From assembly GCA_027943335.1 (NCBI GenBank), contig BSBK01009257.1:186001-250000 (forward strand): a DNA stretch of 64,000 nt, read 5' to 3'. The position numbers and the translations under genes are program-made. The stretch is from Chamaecyparis obtusa. Taxonomy: Eukaryota > Streptophyta > Pinopsida > Cupressales > Cupressaceae. Positions 1-10,199 of this stretch are shown in pieces. The notes beneath the pieces were generated by a model. The model saw only the letters and a program-made list of their open reading frames with translations. It was not told where the DNA came from and searched no databases. How positions within the stretch are numbered: the stretch's first letter is position 1; every line of letters starts with the position of its first letter.

Positions 1-46
1 TGAGGTACATGGTAGTGAGGATGAAAATGGTTCAAATATAGTCTCC

Positions 47-595
47 ATGGATCCTATTCCTATTTCACTCTCCCCCACAACCTCTCCAATTGACCTTTAC
101 CATAGGGTGTGTGCATGGTTACCTTCATGTCCCACTATTTGTAACATTGATAAACCTAAAATGATCTATCCTACACCTTTGATGACGGTAAAAGGATGTC
201 CTCGTATAACAATTAAAGGTAAACCTAGAGATCCTTTGGATTTCTTTGACAACACTGATTCCATTTCACATGCTTATCACACATGGAATAACCCTTAGCC
301 TACTATTCCAGTTTCTTTACCTCCTTCTCAACCTATGCTTCCTCAAGCACCTAGGTATCCATCTACCTTTAAGGAGTATAACTTAGTTGACCAATTACGT
401 GCTACTCCTGCTAAGATATCTTTATGGGAACTACTTCAAACATCCCTGACATATCATGAGGCATTGCAAAAAGCTCTATCTACTCTTCCTGCTTCACCTC
501 CTAATCAAGAAAACATTCATTCTATTTTAGATTGTATGCATACTATGCCTTTTGTACCTCTATTGTGTTTTCTAATAATGATTTACCTTCCTTAG
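47..595 (+). pseudogene. Gag C-terminal / gag-pol linker remnant
   Basis: Two short open stretches (47-298 and 335-595) lie in one frame, separated by a TAG, directly before the protease. The second holds a phrase (SLWELLQTSLTYHEALQKAL) resembling the segment before the protease in element D (ISILDLLRTSPIHQEILDKA, near 40650). That match assigns the region to the gag-pol linker. The zinc knuckle and capsid part are outside the window or lost. A frame change separates it from the protease frame at 622. Confidence 0.6.
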
Positions 596-621
596 AGGTG
601 TAGAATCAATATGATGCTCTT

Positions 622-1575
622 ATGGTGGTTGTCTCTATTAATCAGAGTATCATTCGTAGAACCTTAATTGACAATGGATCCAGACTTAATGTTTGTAGCA
701 TGGATATGCTTAAGGTAATTAAGGCTGATTTATCTACTATTCAACCTGATAATGTTCCTATATGTGGATTTGATAATATTGTGAAAAGAACTTTGGGTAT
801 TATTACCTTACTTGTTAAAGTAGGTCTAGTTATTCTAAATACTCCTATCCATGTTATGCCTGGACCTCTCAACTATAATCTTCTTTTAGGAAGACCTTGG
901 TTACATACTATGCATGCAGTTCCTTCTACTCTTCATCGCAAGGTTAGGTTCATCTCTAATAATCTAATGTATACATTACATGCGGATGATGCTCCAAACC
1001 CTTGCTTAAATGCAGAATATGCTAAGAACTCTAAACCTATTCAACCTAATAAGGAGATTCAGAAACAAGCGGAGATACAACAATTTGAGATAAAACAACT
1101 TGAGATTCAAGAAGCTCCATCTTCTTCTTCTTCCTTGACTAAGGATGATTGGGGGACATTGGATTTTAATCCTACATTTATCAGAGAATATAAGGTCTTT
1201 GATTTGGAATTCATGAAGCAACAAAGTGAATTTGAGAAAAAGGTTTTTACTTCTTCTCCGTTGTCTAAAGAATTAAAAAGTAATTTTGTTGCCGCTTCGA
1301 TTAATGAAACACTTGACACTATAAAGCCTGATTGTTATGACATTGTGACATATGTCACTCCTTGGACTCCTTTTGATATGACTGATCGATATGGCCCTGG
1401 TTATCATTTTCTTAAGAAATCAAGATTTAATGGGAAAGGATGTGGTAATTATGAACAAGGTATACAAGTACCTCTAGATAATGACGTCTATGATCATATT
1501 TATGGATTAGGATTTAATCCTTATAGACAACCATCAGCTTTTCCTCTTAATGTTAATCATATTTGCAGTGGATAG
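622..1575 (+). pseudogene. Retropepsin-like protease region of Tat pol
   Basis: This would be the aspartic protease that cleaves the Gag-Pol polyprotein. The catalytic triad appears as DNGS about 18 residues in, and the flap-side signature LLGRPWLH lies about 75 residues later. Asn replaces the usual Thr/Ser in the triad; element D has the same DNGS, so this looks lineage-typical rather than decayed. A charged linker follows (Q/E-rich, then a serine run). The frame ends at TAG 1573, and the reverse transcriptase continues in the same frame at 1576, so protease and polymerase were one polyprotein. Confidence 0.75.
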
Positions 1576-2780
1576 TTGAAATTGGTTAACCCATTACTTA
1601 TTGACCTTAATCAACAATCCTCTTTGGATAATTTTCCTAAGGATGAAGCCTTAATGGAATTTTTAGGGGTTTATGAGGATCTACCTAAATTTCATCACAA
1701 ACAAGGAAAGCCTTATTGCTTAAAAATAGATGCTTACTTTGGAGAACATGAAGAACATGATATTCTCCCTTTACCAATGGATTCTCTGATAAGAAGTGAT
1801 TTGTTAATCACTGAGACTATTGATATTCAAGTGGATGAAATTGATTCTGAAAGGATGATAAAAATTGGAAAATGTTTGAATCAGGATGAATGTGATCAGT
1901 TGACTTCCCTTTTGCTCGAATTTAAGGATATCTTTGCTTGGACATATTCTAATATGCTAGGTATCGATTCTAAAATTGTTACTCATAACATTATTCTAAA
2001 ATCAAATATGAAACCCGTGAAACAAAAAATTCAAAATATGAATCCACGAATTACTTTGTTAGTTAAAGGTGAAATTGAAAAACTATTGGATTCTGGATTT
2101 ATCCATTCTATTGATTATTCTGATTGGATTTCAAACATTGTGCCTATGTCAAAAGGAGAAAATAAGATAAGGATGTGCACTGATTTTAGAGATTTAAATA
2201 AGGCATCCTTGAAAGATGATTTCCCGCTACCTAATATTGATATGATTGTGGATTCAACAGCGGGTCATGCTTTGTTATCTTTTATGGATGGTTTTTTGGG
2301 ATATAATCAAATCTTTATCCCCCCTAAAGATCAATTTAAGACTGCATTTATAACACCTTGGGGAACCTTTTGTTGGGTCATGATGCCTTTTGGATTAAAA
2401 AAGGCGGGAGCAACTTATCAACGGGCTTTGACTCTGATTTTTCATGATTACATTCATAAGATTCTTGAAGATTATGTGGATGACATCTTGGCAAAATCTA
2501 TACATAGAGTAGATCATGTTACTATTTTACGATAGATATTTGAAAGAATTCAAAGTTATAATATGAGATTGAATCCTAAGAAGTGTGTCTTTGGAGTTGA
2601 CTCTGGTAAATTATTAGGATTTATAATCTCTAAGTGAGGCATCGAAGTAGATACTGAAAAGATTGACACTATTGTTAATATGCCTCCTCCTAAGAATATT
2701 TCTCAGTTATGAAGTTTACAAGGAAAAATACAAGCTATTCGTCACTTTATTTCTAATTTAGCCGACCACACTATTCCTTT
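1576..2780 (+). pseudogene. Reverse transcriptase domain of Tat pol
   Basis: Conserved RT blocks appear in order: an SNIVPMSKG segment, CTDFRDLNKAS, FPLPNIDMIVD, FMDGFLGYNQI, MPFGLKKAGATYQRA and the catalytic YVDD near 2473-2484. The FLGY block has Leu where Ser is usual. Stops interrupt the frame at 2533 (TAG), 2635 (TGA) and 2710 (TGA). Both TGAs fall where element D encodes Arg, as expected from CGA to TGA decay. The frame shifts near 2780, after the thumb/connection segment. Confidence 0.85.
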
Positions 2781-2783
2781 TAC

Positions 2784-3758
2784 TTGCTTAGAAAGGATAC
2801 CACTTTCTCTTGGAATGAGGAGTGTAAACAAACTTTTGAGCAATTTAAGGAGTATCTTGCGAATCCTCCTATCTTGCAACCTACAAATTTTGATAAACCA
2901 TTTCAATTATATACTTCAGTGACTCCACAGGCTGTGAGTGCATTGTTAGCTCAAATTGATGACAATGGTAAAGAAAAACCTGTGTATTACATTATTCAGA
3001 CTTTAATTGATTATGAAACATGATATACAGATTTAGAAAGACAATGTCTAGTTGTAGTTTATGCATGTCAGAAACTCAGGCATTATCTTATAAATGCTAA
3101 AGTTAATGTGATTGTCAAGTTTGACCCTTTGAAACATCTCTTTTCACAAACTGATCTTTCGGGTCGGTTAGCAAAATGGGTTATGTTGCTCACCGAATTT
3201 TATCTTAATTTTATTTCTCAAAAATATATTAACGGATAGGCATTGACAGATTACTTAGCTGAAGCTCCTAGCCCTTGTCTAGATGAAAATTCTACTTCTA
3301 TGGAATTTCTTGATGATAATAATCTAGCTATTCAACAAGATGATATTTGGGAATTATATTTTGATGGGTCTAAGTGTAAAACAGGTTCTGGTGTGGGTAT
3401 CATCTTGATTCCCCCTACAAAAAAACCTATCCCTTTATCATATAAATTAAATTTTCCTTGTACTAATAATATTGCAGAGTATGAAGCTCTTATAGCTGGA
3501 CTACGAGCAGCTTCATCCCTCAATATCCAACATTTACACATATATGGTGATTCGCAACTGATAGTTGAACAGATTAAAGGAGGATATCAAACTAAAAATA
3601 CTAAAATGACACAATATAGAGATTTAGCCCTTGAGGTGCTTTCACAATTCCCATCTTATACGATTCAGACTTTACCTAGGAAGGATAATCGACATGTAGA
3701 TGCTATGGCTAGTGCAACTTCCTTGGTTTGTCTCGAGAATAATGCGGAAAATTTTTAG
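2784..3758 (+). pseudogene. Dual RNase H region (degenerate RNase H plus archaeal-type RNase H)
   Basis: The first RNase H-like part (about 2880-3110) has LYTS where an active enzyme would have its first Asp, so it is inactive, as is usual in Tat elements. After a tether ending in LAEAP comes a second RNase H with all four acidic positions visible: YFDGS, EYEAL, GDSQL and HVDAMA (3355-3715). Stops at 3021 (TGA) and 3237 (TAG) break the tether region. The second RNase H itself is uninterrupted until TAG 3756. In the family it replaces the lost activity for removing template RNA during reverse transcription. Confidence 0.8.
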
Positions 3759-5094
3759 TTTACTATACAAAATTTTAAATGCCCTACAATCTCTGATAAG
3801 ATCACCTCTGACTGTTTCAATTTGCATTCAGATGAATGGTATTCACATATTTTTCATTTTTTGAAGGATGGTACTCTTCCTGAATCAACAAGGAACATGT
3901 GTAATCGTATTTGGAAACTTGCAGCTCGGTACATCATTTTAGGAGATACACTTTTCAAACACTCTTATGAATGACTATTATTAAGATGTTTTAATAGAAC
4001 TTAAATTCCTATAGCTTTAGCAAAGGCTCATTCTGGTTCTTGTGGCGGACACTTTGGTGGAAAATCCCTGGTTAATAAATTACTTCGAATGGGATATTAT
4101 TGGCAAACCATGGAATAGGATTCTTTCATGTTTGTTAAGAAATTTCCTCCATGTCAACAACATAGTAATTTGATTCATGCTCCTACTCATGAGCTTTGTA
4201 ATCAAGTTTCTCCATGGCCTTTCAGTGTTTGGGGTTTTGACCTTATTGGAAAAATCTCACCAACTTCTTCTCAAGGACATACTTACATTCTCACCACTAC
4301 GGATTACTTCACAAAGTGGGTTGAAGTTGTCCCTCTTTGATCAACAACGACGGATGTTAATTGTGATTTTATCCTTAATAATATCATAACAAGATTTGGT
4401 ATCCCTTCGACGATAATTTCAAATAATGGAACATCTTTTAAAAATAAAGAAGTCGCAAAATTCTTGGAGAAATATAAGATTCAACATAGATTTTAAACTC
4501 CTTACTATCCTCAATCTAATGGACAAGCTAAAGCATCAAATAAAATTATTGAACAAATCTTGAGAAAAATAGTTAACAAGCATGCCAAAGATTGGCATAC
4601 TCAATTGATTTATGCTTTATGGGCCTATAGGACTAGTGTTCGTACTGCCACAGGTACTTCTCCTTATAATCTTGTCTATGGTACTGATGCTATTATGCCT
4701 TTGGAACTAGAAATACCTTCTTTACGTATTTCTTTCCATGGGATAATTGATAAAGATACTTTTTGTGAACAATGCTTACAAGAATTAGAAATGTTAGATG
4801 AACAATGAATACATGCATTAGAACATATAAAAGCTTATCATAAATCTCTTCAGAAACAATACAATCATAAGGTAATTGAGTGAACATTTGCAGTTGGTGA
4901 TTTAGTTCTTTATGAGAATCAACGGAATGTGAATGCTTTACTGGGCGAAAAAGGAAAATTTAGCCCTAATTGGCTTGGACCTTTTGTTGTTATTCAAAAC
5001 TTTGGTTTGGGTGCTTACAAACTTGCTGATATGGATGGTGTTTCTTTTAAGGAACCCATTAATATTATGCATCTTAAATGTTATTACCCTTAAT
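3759..5094 (+). pseudogene. Integrase region of Tat pol, catalytic residues lost
   Basis: An HHCC-like zinc-binding segment ends in the CQQH block at 4150-4165, followed by the integrase core. The first Asp is present (GFDLIG, 4239). The second is Asn (SNNG, 4422) and the Glu is Lys (NGQAKA, 4530). Spacing between the last two is 35 residues, as in active enzymes, so the alignment is right and catalysis is lost. Stops lie at 3972, 4002, 4116, 4338, 4494, 4806 and 4881. The C-terminal half has the usual GKF-NWLGPF-V motif and ends without a chromodomain. Confidence 0.8.
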
Positions 5095-5369
5095 CTCATT
5101 TATTCCATGTGCATTCATGTATTCCTTATAAAAATTTCTTTTATAGGTTATGTAGTTTTAGTAAAAATTACATATTGAATATGTTTTTTGCACTTTCTTT
5201 CTGTCTTTCTTTCTATTAAGTTTTATATTGGTGAAATCATAGTAATCAAACATAGAACTAATCAGTAGAGAAAGTTTTTCATTCATCACAAATTTATTTT
5301 TTCAAGTTTTGATACATATGAGGCCAATGGCCCTATCTATCACTATATCTATCACTATGACATTTTGCT
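5095..5369. other. AT-rich tail after the Tat integrase, no gene seen
   Basis: This is a T-rich stretch with pyrimidine runs near 5205-5215. It probably is 3' untranslated sequence of the decayed Tat element. No LTR boundary or polypurine tract could be recognised. Confidence 0.4.
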
Positions 5370-7290
5370 GGTCAGTGACTCCCAGATCTCTCTACTCTAT
5401 GATGGGAAGATGAAGATTTGTGTGTCCATGTGTGGCTCCTGGATATGCTCATACCATGTACACACTCACGAAGACTTTGTATCTCTGCCATCATCTTCTC
5501 CTCTCTTTCTCTGTACATCCTCAGCTCTCACTGGATACATACAAAGATGTCGGCATGTCTGTCAGGATCCCTGTGACCAATGGAAGACTCTCGCTCATCA
5601 GCTGGTAGTCGGTAGGATATAATGTTATCCTTGAGAACCTCAGATACAAAGCTCCTCCACACCACTATGCTAGCTATAGACAGACAAACTTCTATCAGTC
5701 TAGTATCCTATCTATGTCAAATCAAATCATATATTCAAGCAATTTTCAATCAAATTTATACATGGGTCTCCCTCCTGGACATCACTAAAGTGCCTGGATG
5801 GTGGGGCATGGAGTGACTACTCTCTCCACACTCACTATGTCTAGGCCTTGATGGTGGTGTCTTTGTGTGGGGCCATGGGGGCCATCGTGATCTCAATGGT
5901 GATGCACGTGTAATAGGTATATTTGTACCAGTATCACCAGCTGGGGGCATCTCCTCTACTCTCTCCTCTACTCTCTCCTCCCCCATGGGTCCTCCCTCAG
6001 AGATGTGCTCCTTCTCACCTCAAATATCGTCATCCTTCTCAGTGGCTCCACTATCCCAGTGTATCCCCTCTATCAAGCCTGGATCACCTATAGGATAATC
6101 CTCAGGAAAGATAGGGCGGGTCCCCTCCAAACTCCAGTACCTGATGTAATCTCGGATCACACCTACATAGGCTACATCTGATGGTACCTCTCTATCCTCT
6201 GTCTCTTTTATATCGCTATCCTCAATGTCTGCTATCAATGGTCAGTGAATGGCACCGGGTCTCTGATAGTATCTCTTTGGATGCATATAGTGAGGTACTA
6301 CCTTAGGGACTCCTTGTAGGAGGCCAAACTACCTCTTCACCCGATCATAATAGTAGGGCATCACTATATGATTCTGATGACCCTCTAGTAGCTTTCACTA
6401 CTATGAATGTCTCATCTGGAATCATGTATCAGGCCACTTTGTCATCTGGCAGTAGGGTCTCCATATCACATCAGTACTGGCAATGTGGTCTAGACATACT
6501 CTCCAATAGAGCATATCCCCAAATTGCTAGATATCCCTCAAAGGATATGCAAAAGCTCTTGATGTCCTCACATCTACCATCACCGACACTCCCTGTGGAT
6601 GTGTACATGCAAAATGCTCAAAGATCCATATCTGCAGAACTATGCATATCGATAAACTCTCTTGTTGATACCTCACTAACAAACTCAGCTCATGGTATAG
6701 TTGTGCTAGCATGTTGTGACCCATGAGAAGATGGTCTTCTCTCTCTCCATCTTCTATATAAGATGTGTCAGAGGTGAACAAAATATGGTACCCTTTGAGT
6801 TGAGTAACACAACCAAGGATACTATGCACACCAACACCTTTCGTACTAAAGGTATAGGGCCTAATAGTATGGCAGATAGTGGGATCTGATCTGATCGGCT
6901 CCACATTAGTGGACACACACCTATACAGTACTCTAAGTCTACATGGATCTCCTCACAACCACATTGCGCTCTAGGTCTGACAGTCTCCCCTCAGACTAGA
7001 AGCTGCATAATCCTGTATACATCTTCTAAAGTCACTGTGATCTCCCCACATGGAAGATGGAAGGAGCATGTATCCTTGTCCCATCTCTCTATTAGAGCTG
7101 ATAGCATGGCTCAGTGTAGTCTGATCTGTGGAAGGACTAATACCCAGTACAGTCCCACATCCCTCAATAACTACATCCCCTCATCATCCAGCTTGGATAG
7201 TCTCTCCCTAACATTCACTAGCAATTCCCAGAAGGGATGTTCTCAGAAGCAGACTAGGTCCTATAAGCACAAACAAACATCATATCAGTA
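5370..7290 (-). pseudogene. Plant mobile domain (PMD, aminotransferase-like) pseudogene
   Basis: On the minus strand, 7130-6990 translates to an ALIERWD segment followed by SFHLPCGEITVTLEDV. That is the hallmark block of the plant mobile domain family (MAIN/MAIL-type and transposon-borne PMD proteins). Upstream, about 7200-7145, the expected LY-L-LP-I segment is visible. Downstream follow proline/acid-rich segments (6916-6527, 6238-6020). Near 5560-5420 there is a charged Glu/Arg-rich tail that looks like a coiled coil. Stops (for example at the histidine/Ala junction near 7114 and after QLLV near 6985) and frame shifts break it. PMD proteins act in silencing or are carried by transposons; which applies here cannot be told. 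Confidence 0.6.
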
Positions 7291-7323
7291 ATCTACATCA
7301 TCAAATCTGCAAATCTAATTGAA

Positions 7324-7391
7324 CTAGGTCAAAGTCGACCTTAGTTAGGTGAATGTCGACCTTACTGGGTCAATGTCGACTTTACTAGGTT
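7324..7391. repeat. Minisatellite, about 20-bp unit, 3+ copies
   Basis: Degenerate copies of TAGGTCAATGTCGACCTTA follow each other, each with a GTCGAC site. It sits at the junction between the PMD pseudogene and the truncated 3' end of the LINE piece, so it may mark a breakpoint. Confidence 0.7.
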
Positions 7392-7901
7392 AGTTTCCAT
7401 TTTAACCATATTCACATCCATTACCCTATTTCTCATGTAAATTCCTCTAGATTTTTCTTCAAGATCCAAAATAGCATTGAAATCCCCTGCTAGAATGATT
7501 TTGTCTGACCCTACAAGGAAAATTTTGGAAGAGAGTTCTTTCCATAATAAAATTTTGTCTATAGTTTCGATGGGACCATAGATATTGAATATAGGAAAAA
7601 ATAAGTGATCATTGATCAATTCCACCACACCAAACAACCAATTATCATGTTTTTCTAAAAGAGACATCTTGATATAAGATGGTTTCCATAGGAATCCAAT
7701 ACCACTCGAGGCACCGTTGGCTTCCTGAAAATAGCCTTCCCACTATTTGCATGAGAAAATGAGACTGAGAGCTTTATCAATGCAGAGTTTGGTTTCTTGA
7801 ATCAATACTAGATCACTCTCCAGCCTCTGAAGTGCTCACATAAACAAGCACTTTTTGTCAAGGGTCGCTAATCCCTTGACATTCCATGAAGAAATTTTCA
7901 T
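7362..7901 (-). pseudogene. LINE ORF2 fragment: AP-type endonuclease domain
   Basis: Starting from ATG 7901, the minus strand reads MKISSWNVKGL, then a QETK block about 35 residues later, then SGIGFLWK. After an NIYGP block comes ILAGDFNAIL (about 7490). These are the Asn, Glu and GDFN motifs of the apurinic endonuclease that nicks target DNA for target-primed reverse transcription. Two in-frame stops lie near 7830 and 7770. The frame ends near 7362, so the reverse transcriptase and 3' tail are missing. The ATG overlaps the ORF1 stop as ATGA, suggesting coupled translation. Confidence 0.8.
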
Positions 7902-8960
7902 TTTCCACCAAGGGAGATGCCTCCTCGCTTGGCTTTCTTCATGAAATCGAACACACTAACAATACCTTTCTCCTTAGCTGTATCTTCCCTCAACCATCTG
8001 TTAGATCTTCTGCCTCTACCTCCTTTAGCTTTCCCCAAAAGAATATTCACTGATTGGCTAATACTAGTCTCAATATTATCCAATTCATCAACCTACGGAT
8101 CTTCTGAAGAAAACCTGTCATATTCCACCTCTGAATCTGAGCGACATTGAGAATATGGTATAATCACCTTGGAAAAGTCCTTTCCTTGAGACAGATTCTG
8201 ACAGAAAGATGAACATTCTCCTTCCTCCTTGTCCACCTTTGAAGCTTTCAAAGGCAACTCCTTCCTCAACTTCTCCTCGATCTAAAAAGCAGTTTTAGTA
8301 ACTGTTTCATGAAAGCTTCCTTTCCTCTTCCAAATTTTTGTAGGTTTGATGAATACCCTATAGTCCATAGCTAAATGATTTTTAAGCCCACATTTCAGGC
8401 ATTCCATCTTCTATTTTTCCACTTCAATGGATTGTTTCCATATTATTTCTCCTTATTTCAAATTATTGAAATCTGACATTTCTTGGACAGCCGCTAATTT
8501 GATTCTTGCAAATAGGTAAGAGTCATTATTGATAATAGATTCATCTACCTCCAATAATGTGCCAAGAGAGTGGCCTATATGTTCCAAAGTTGAATCTCCC
8601 CATAATTCCAAAGGAAGATTATGCAGTCTAATCCAGATTGGATGCTGATAAAACCCCAATGGAAGCGGGTTGAAATTTGGCTGCCATGGTTGAAGATAGA
8701 GGGGAGAAAGCCCATAGAAACAATTTTTTCGTAACAATATCGCATCCCTCTCTTCCTCATTCTAAAAAATGATGATGAAAAAATTCTTGGGGATGAATTT
8801 TATTATTGTTTCCTTATACCAATTCTTCTCCACCCAAATCCTTGTTAGCTCTCTAGAAACCCTATGGCCGATGAAGTGCCCTATGACTGCCATTTTTTCT
8901 CACAAAGCAAAATCTTCTTCCACTTCTTTTGACAAATAAATATCCACCATTTTATTTTCT
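7898..8960 (-). pseudogene. LINE ORF1: DUF4283-type gag-like nucleic-acid-binding protein
   Basis: The minus strand from about 8930 shows AVIGHFIGHRVSREL, then IIKFIPKNFFIIIF. Past a stop near 8762 it continues with a PW-PNFNPLP segment, PIWIRLHNLPLELWG and IGHSLGTLLEVD. This is the DUF4283 domain found in ORF1 of plant L1-type LINEs and related to zinc-knuckle gag proteins. A cysteine-containing segment near 8400 may be the zinc-knuckle remnant. The C-terminal part (8083-7898) is basic and ends GGK followed by TGA, overlapping the ORF2 start. ORF1 binds the LINE RNA in the related elements. Confidence 0.7.
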
Positions 8961-9783
8961 TTCTCCTGAATAGGCTGCAGATTGGAGACATCCTTATTTC
9001 CCCCATGAAAGTGATTAGATTTCTGTGAAAAATGTTCATCCTTATTGCTCCTCACCCATCTCCACTACATCACTCCTCATAATGATGCCTCCCAAGATAC
9101 CTGATTGTTGCATCATCCCAATGATTAGAATGTTAATATATATTAATTTTATTATGACTTTGTATTTTTAGTTTTATTAAACATAGATATTTCACCGTAT
9201 GTCTACCTCTATGTTTGACGCTTATAGAAAAATAGTAAATGAGAGAAAAAAAATTCTAAAAAATATCTATGCCCTAGGTATTGAAGTTATCTTTCTATCA
9301 AGAAAAACAAAAATGAAATTGGATAAATACACGACAAGTTATAAGCTATGTAATCAAGGTATGTCAAATTTACGGTTTAGTCAACTTCAAAAGTTAATAA
9401 AATATGAAATAATCATGATAATGTCATCAAACCAATGGCATGCCCTATGTATGGATGTTAAAAAACTAAATTCTAAAGAATCACATTGATATCTATTTTA
9501 GAAAAAAAATTATGCTCTATGAAAACAATGTAACTCTTTGAAAATGATGTTTTCAGCAACATACCAGTTTTCGTGGGAGAGAAAAAACCATTCAAATAAA
9601 TTCAAAAATAAAAATAAAAACTATATTTAGAATCTAGACAAAAAATCCTAAAAGACTCTAATTTACTTCATCTTCTAATTTCAAACGGTTTAACAACAAT
9701 ATACATCCTAATCTGAATTTATTTTTCAAAATTTAGTGTTCAGTGTCCGTTCAGGCAAAAAAGTGTAACCCACTATTGTGGGT
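8961..9783. other. AT-rich spacer, no gene recognised
   Basis: This is the LINE 5' flank followed by AT-rich sequence. A 96-codon open stretch at 9199-9489 (+) is low-complexity and Lys-rich and matches nothing I recognise. I treat it as chance. Confidence 0.4.
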
Positions 9784-10194
9784 TCACCCAGCATTTGTAG
9801 ATTGTGACCTCTCTTCTCTATTTTGAAACCTTGTTCTAGTTGCTTTGTTTTTGTCACCAATGATCTGATGCTTAGGATGATATCTTAGAACATATTTGGG
9901 TGTGGTTTGTTCCCTCAACTCCGCACTTACGCCATTGTCAATTTCTAAAACATCCTGAGATTCTTCATTCCTTTCATGCATATTAAACACCTTAAGAGTA
10001 TCCATGCTGATTATTTTTCTACTATAAATGACAAAGATTTCTTAAGTTTATCACAAATATCTAGCTCGCGTGACCATGTGAGTGGTTTGCGAACACAACT
10101 ATAAACTCTTCAAGCTCTAACAACTGCTTCAAGCTCTTCAATGCTCTCTGATCTCAGTGTAAATGGTAAGTAATTTGACTACATTTTACCCTTA
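9784..10194 (-). pseudogene. Ty1/copia pol fragment (integrase-RT linker)
   Basis: The minus-strand frame 10005-9784 contains RYHPKHQIIGDKNKATRTR. That resembles the short conserved HP--QIIGD----RTR motif between integrase and reverse transcriptase in plant copia polyproteins. Sequence up to 10194 lies beside the element A insertion and has the same strand as the copia gag at 17334-18592. Both therefore may be parts of one copia element split by element A. No reverse transcriptase was found to the left. Confidence 0.5.
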
Positions 10195-10199
10195 TAGAC
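10195..10199. repeat. Target site duplication of element A (left), TAGAC
   Basis: TAGAC directly precedes the left LTR (TGTTATACAC at 10200). The same five bases directly follow the right LTR at 16956-16960. Five bases is the usual LTR-retrotransposon duplication. Confidence 0.9.

Larger units (their letters stand above)
1..5094 (+). mobile_element. Decayed Ty3/gypsy Tat-lineage retrotransposon, gag-pol remnant (left end outside window)
   Basis: Domains run in the order protease, reverse transcriptase, RNase H, second (archaeal-type) RNase H, integrase, which is the plant Tat arrangement. The frame ends near 5093 with LKCYYP and no chromodomain. It moves from frame 1 to frame 3 near 2780, and the gag end before 600 is also shifted. 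Premature stops from 1573 on lie at 1573, 2533, 2635, 2710, 3021, 3237, 3756, 3972, 4002, 4116, 4338, 4494, 4806 and 4881: five TAG, two TAA, seven TGA. No LTR of this copy was found; the 5' part lies before base 1. It is an old, inactive copy related to element D at 33300-48610. Confidence 0.9.

Noticed and set aside
7917..8150. Plus-strand frame across LINE ORF1
   Set aside because: Shadow of the minus-strand DUF4283 gene.
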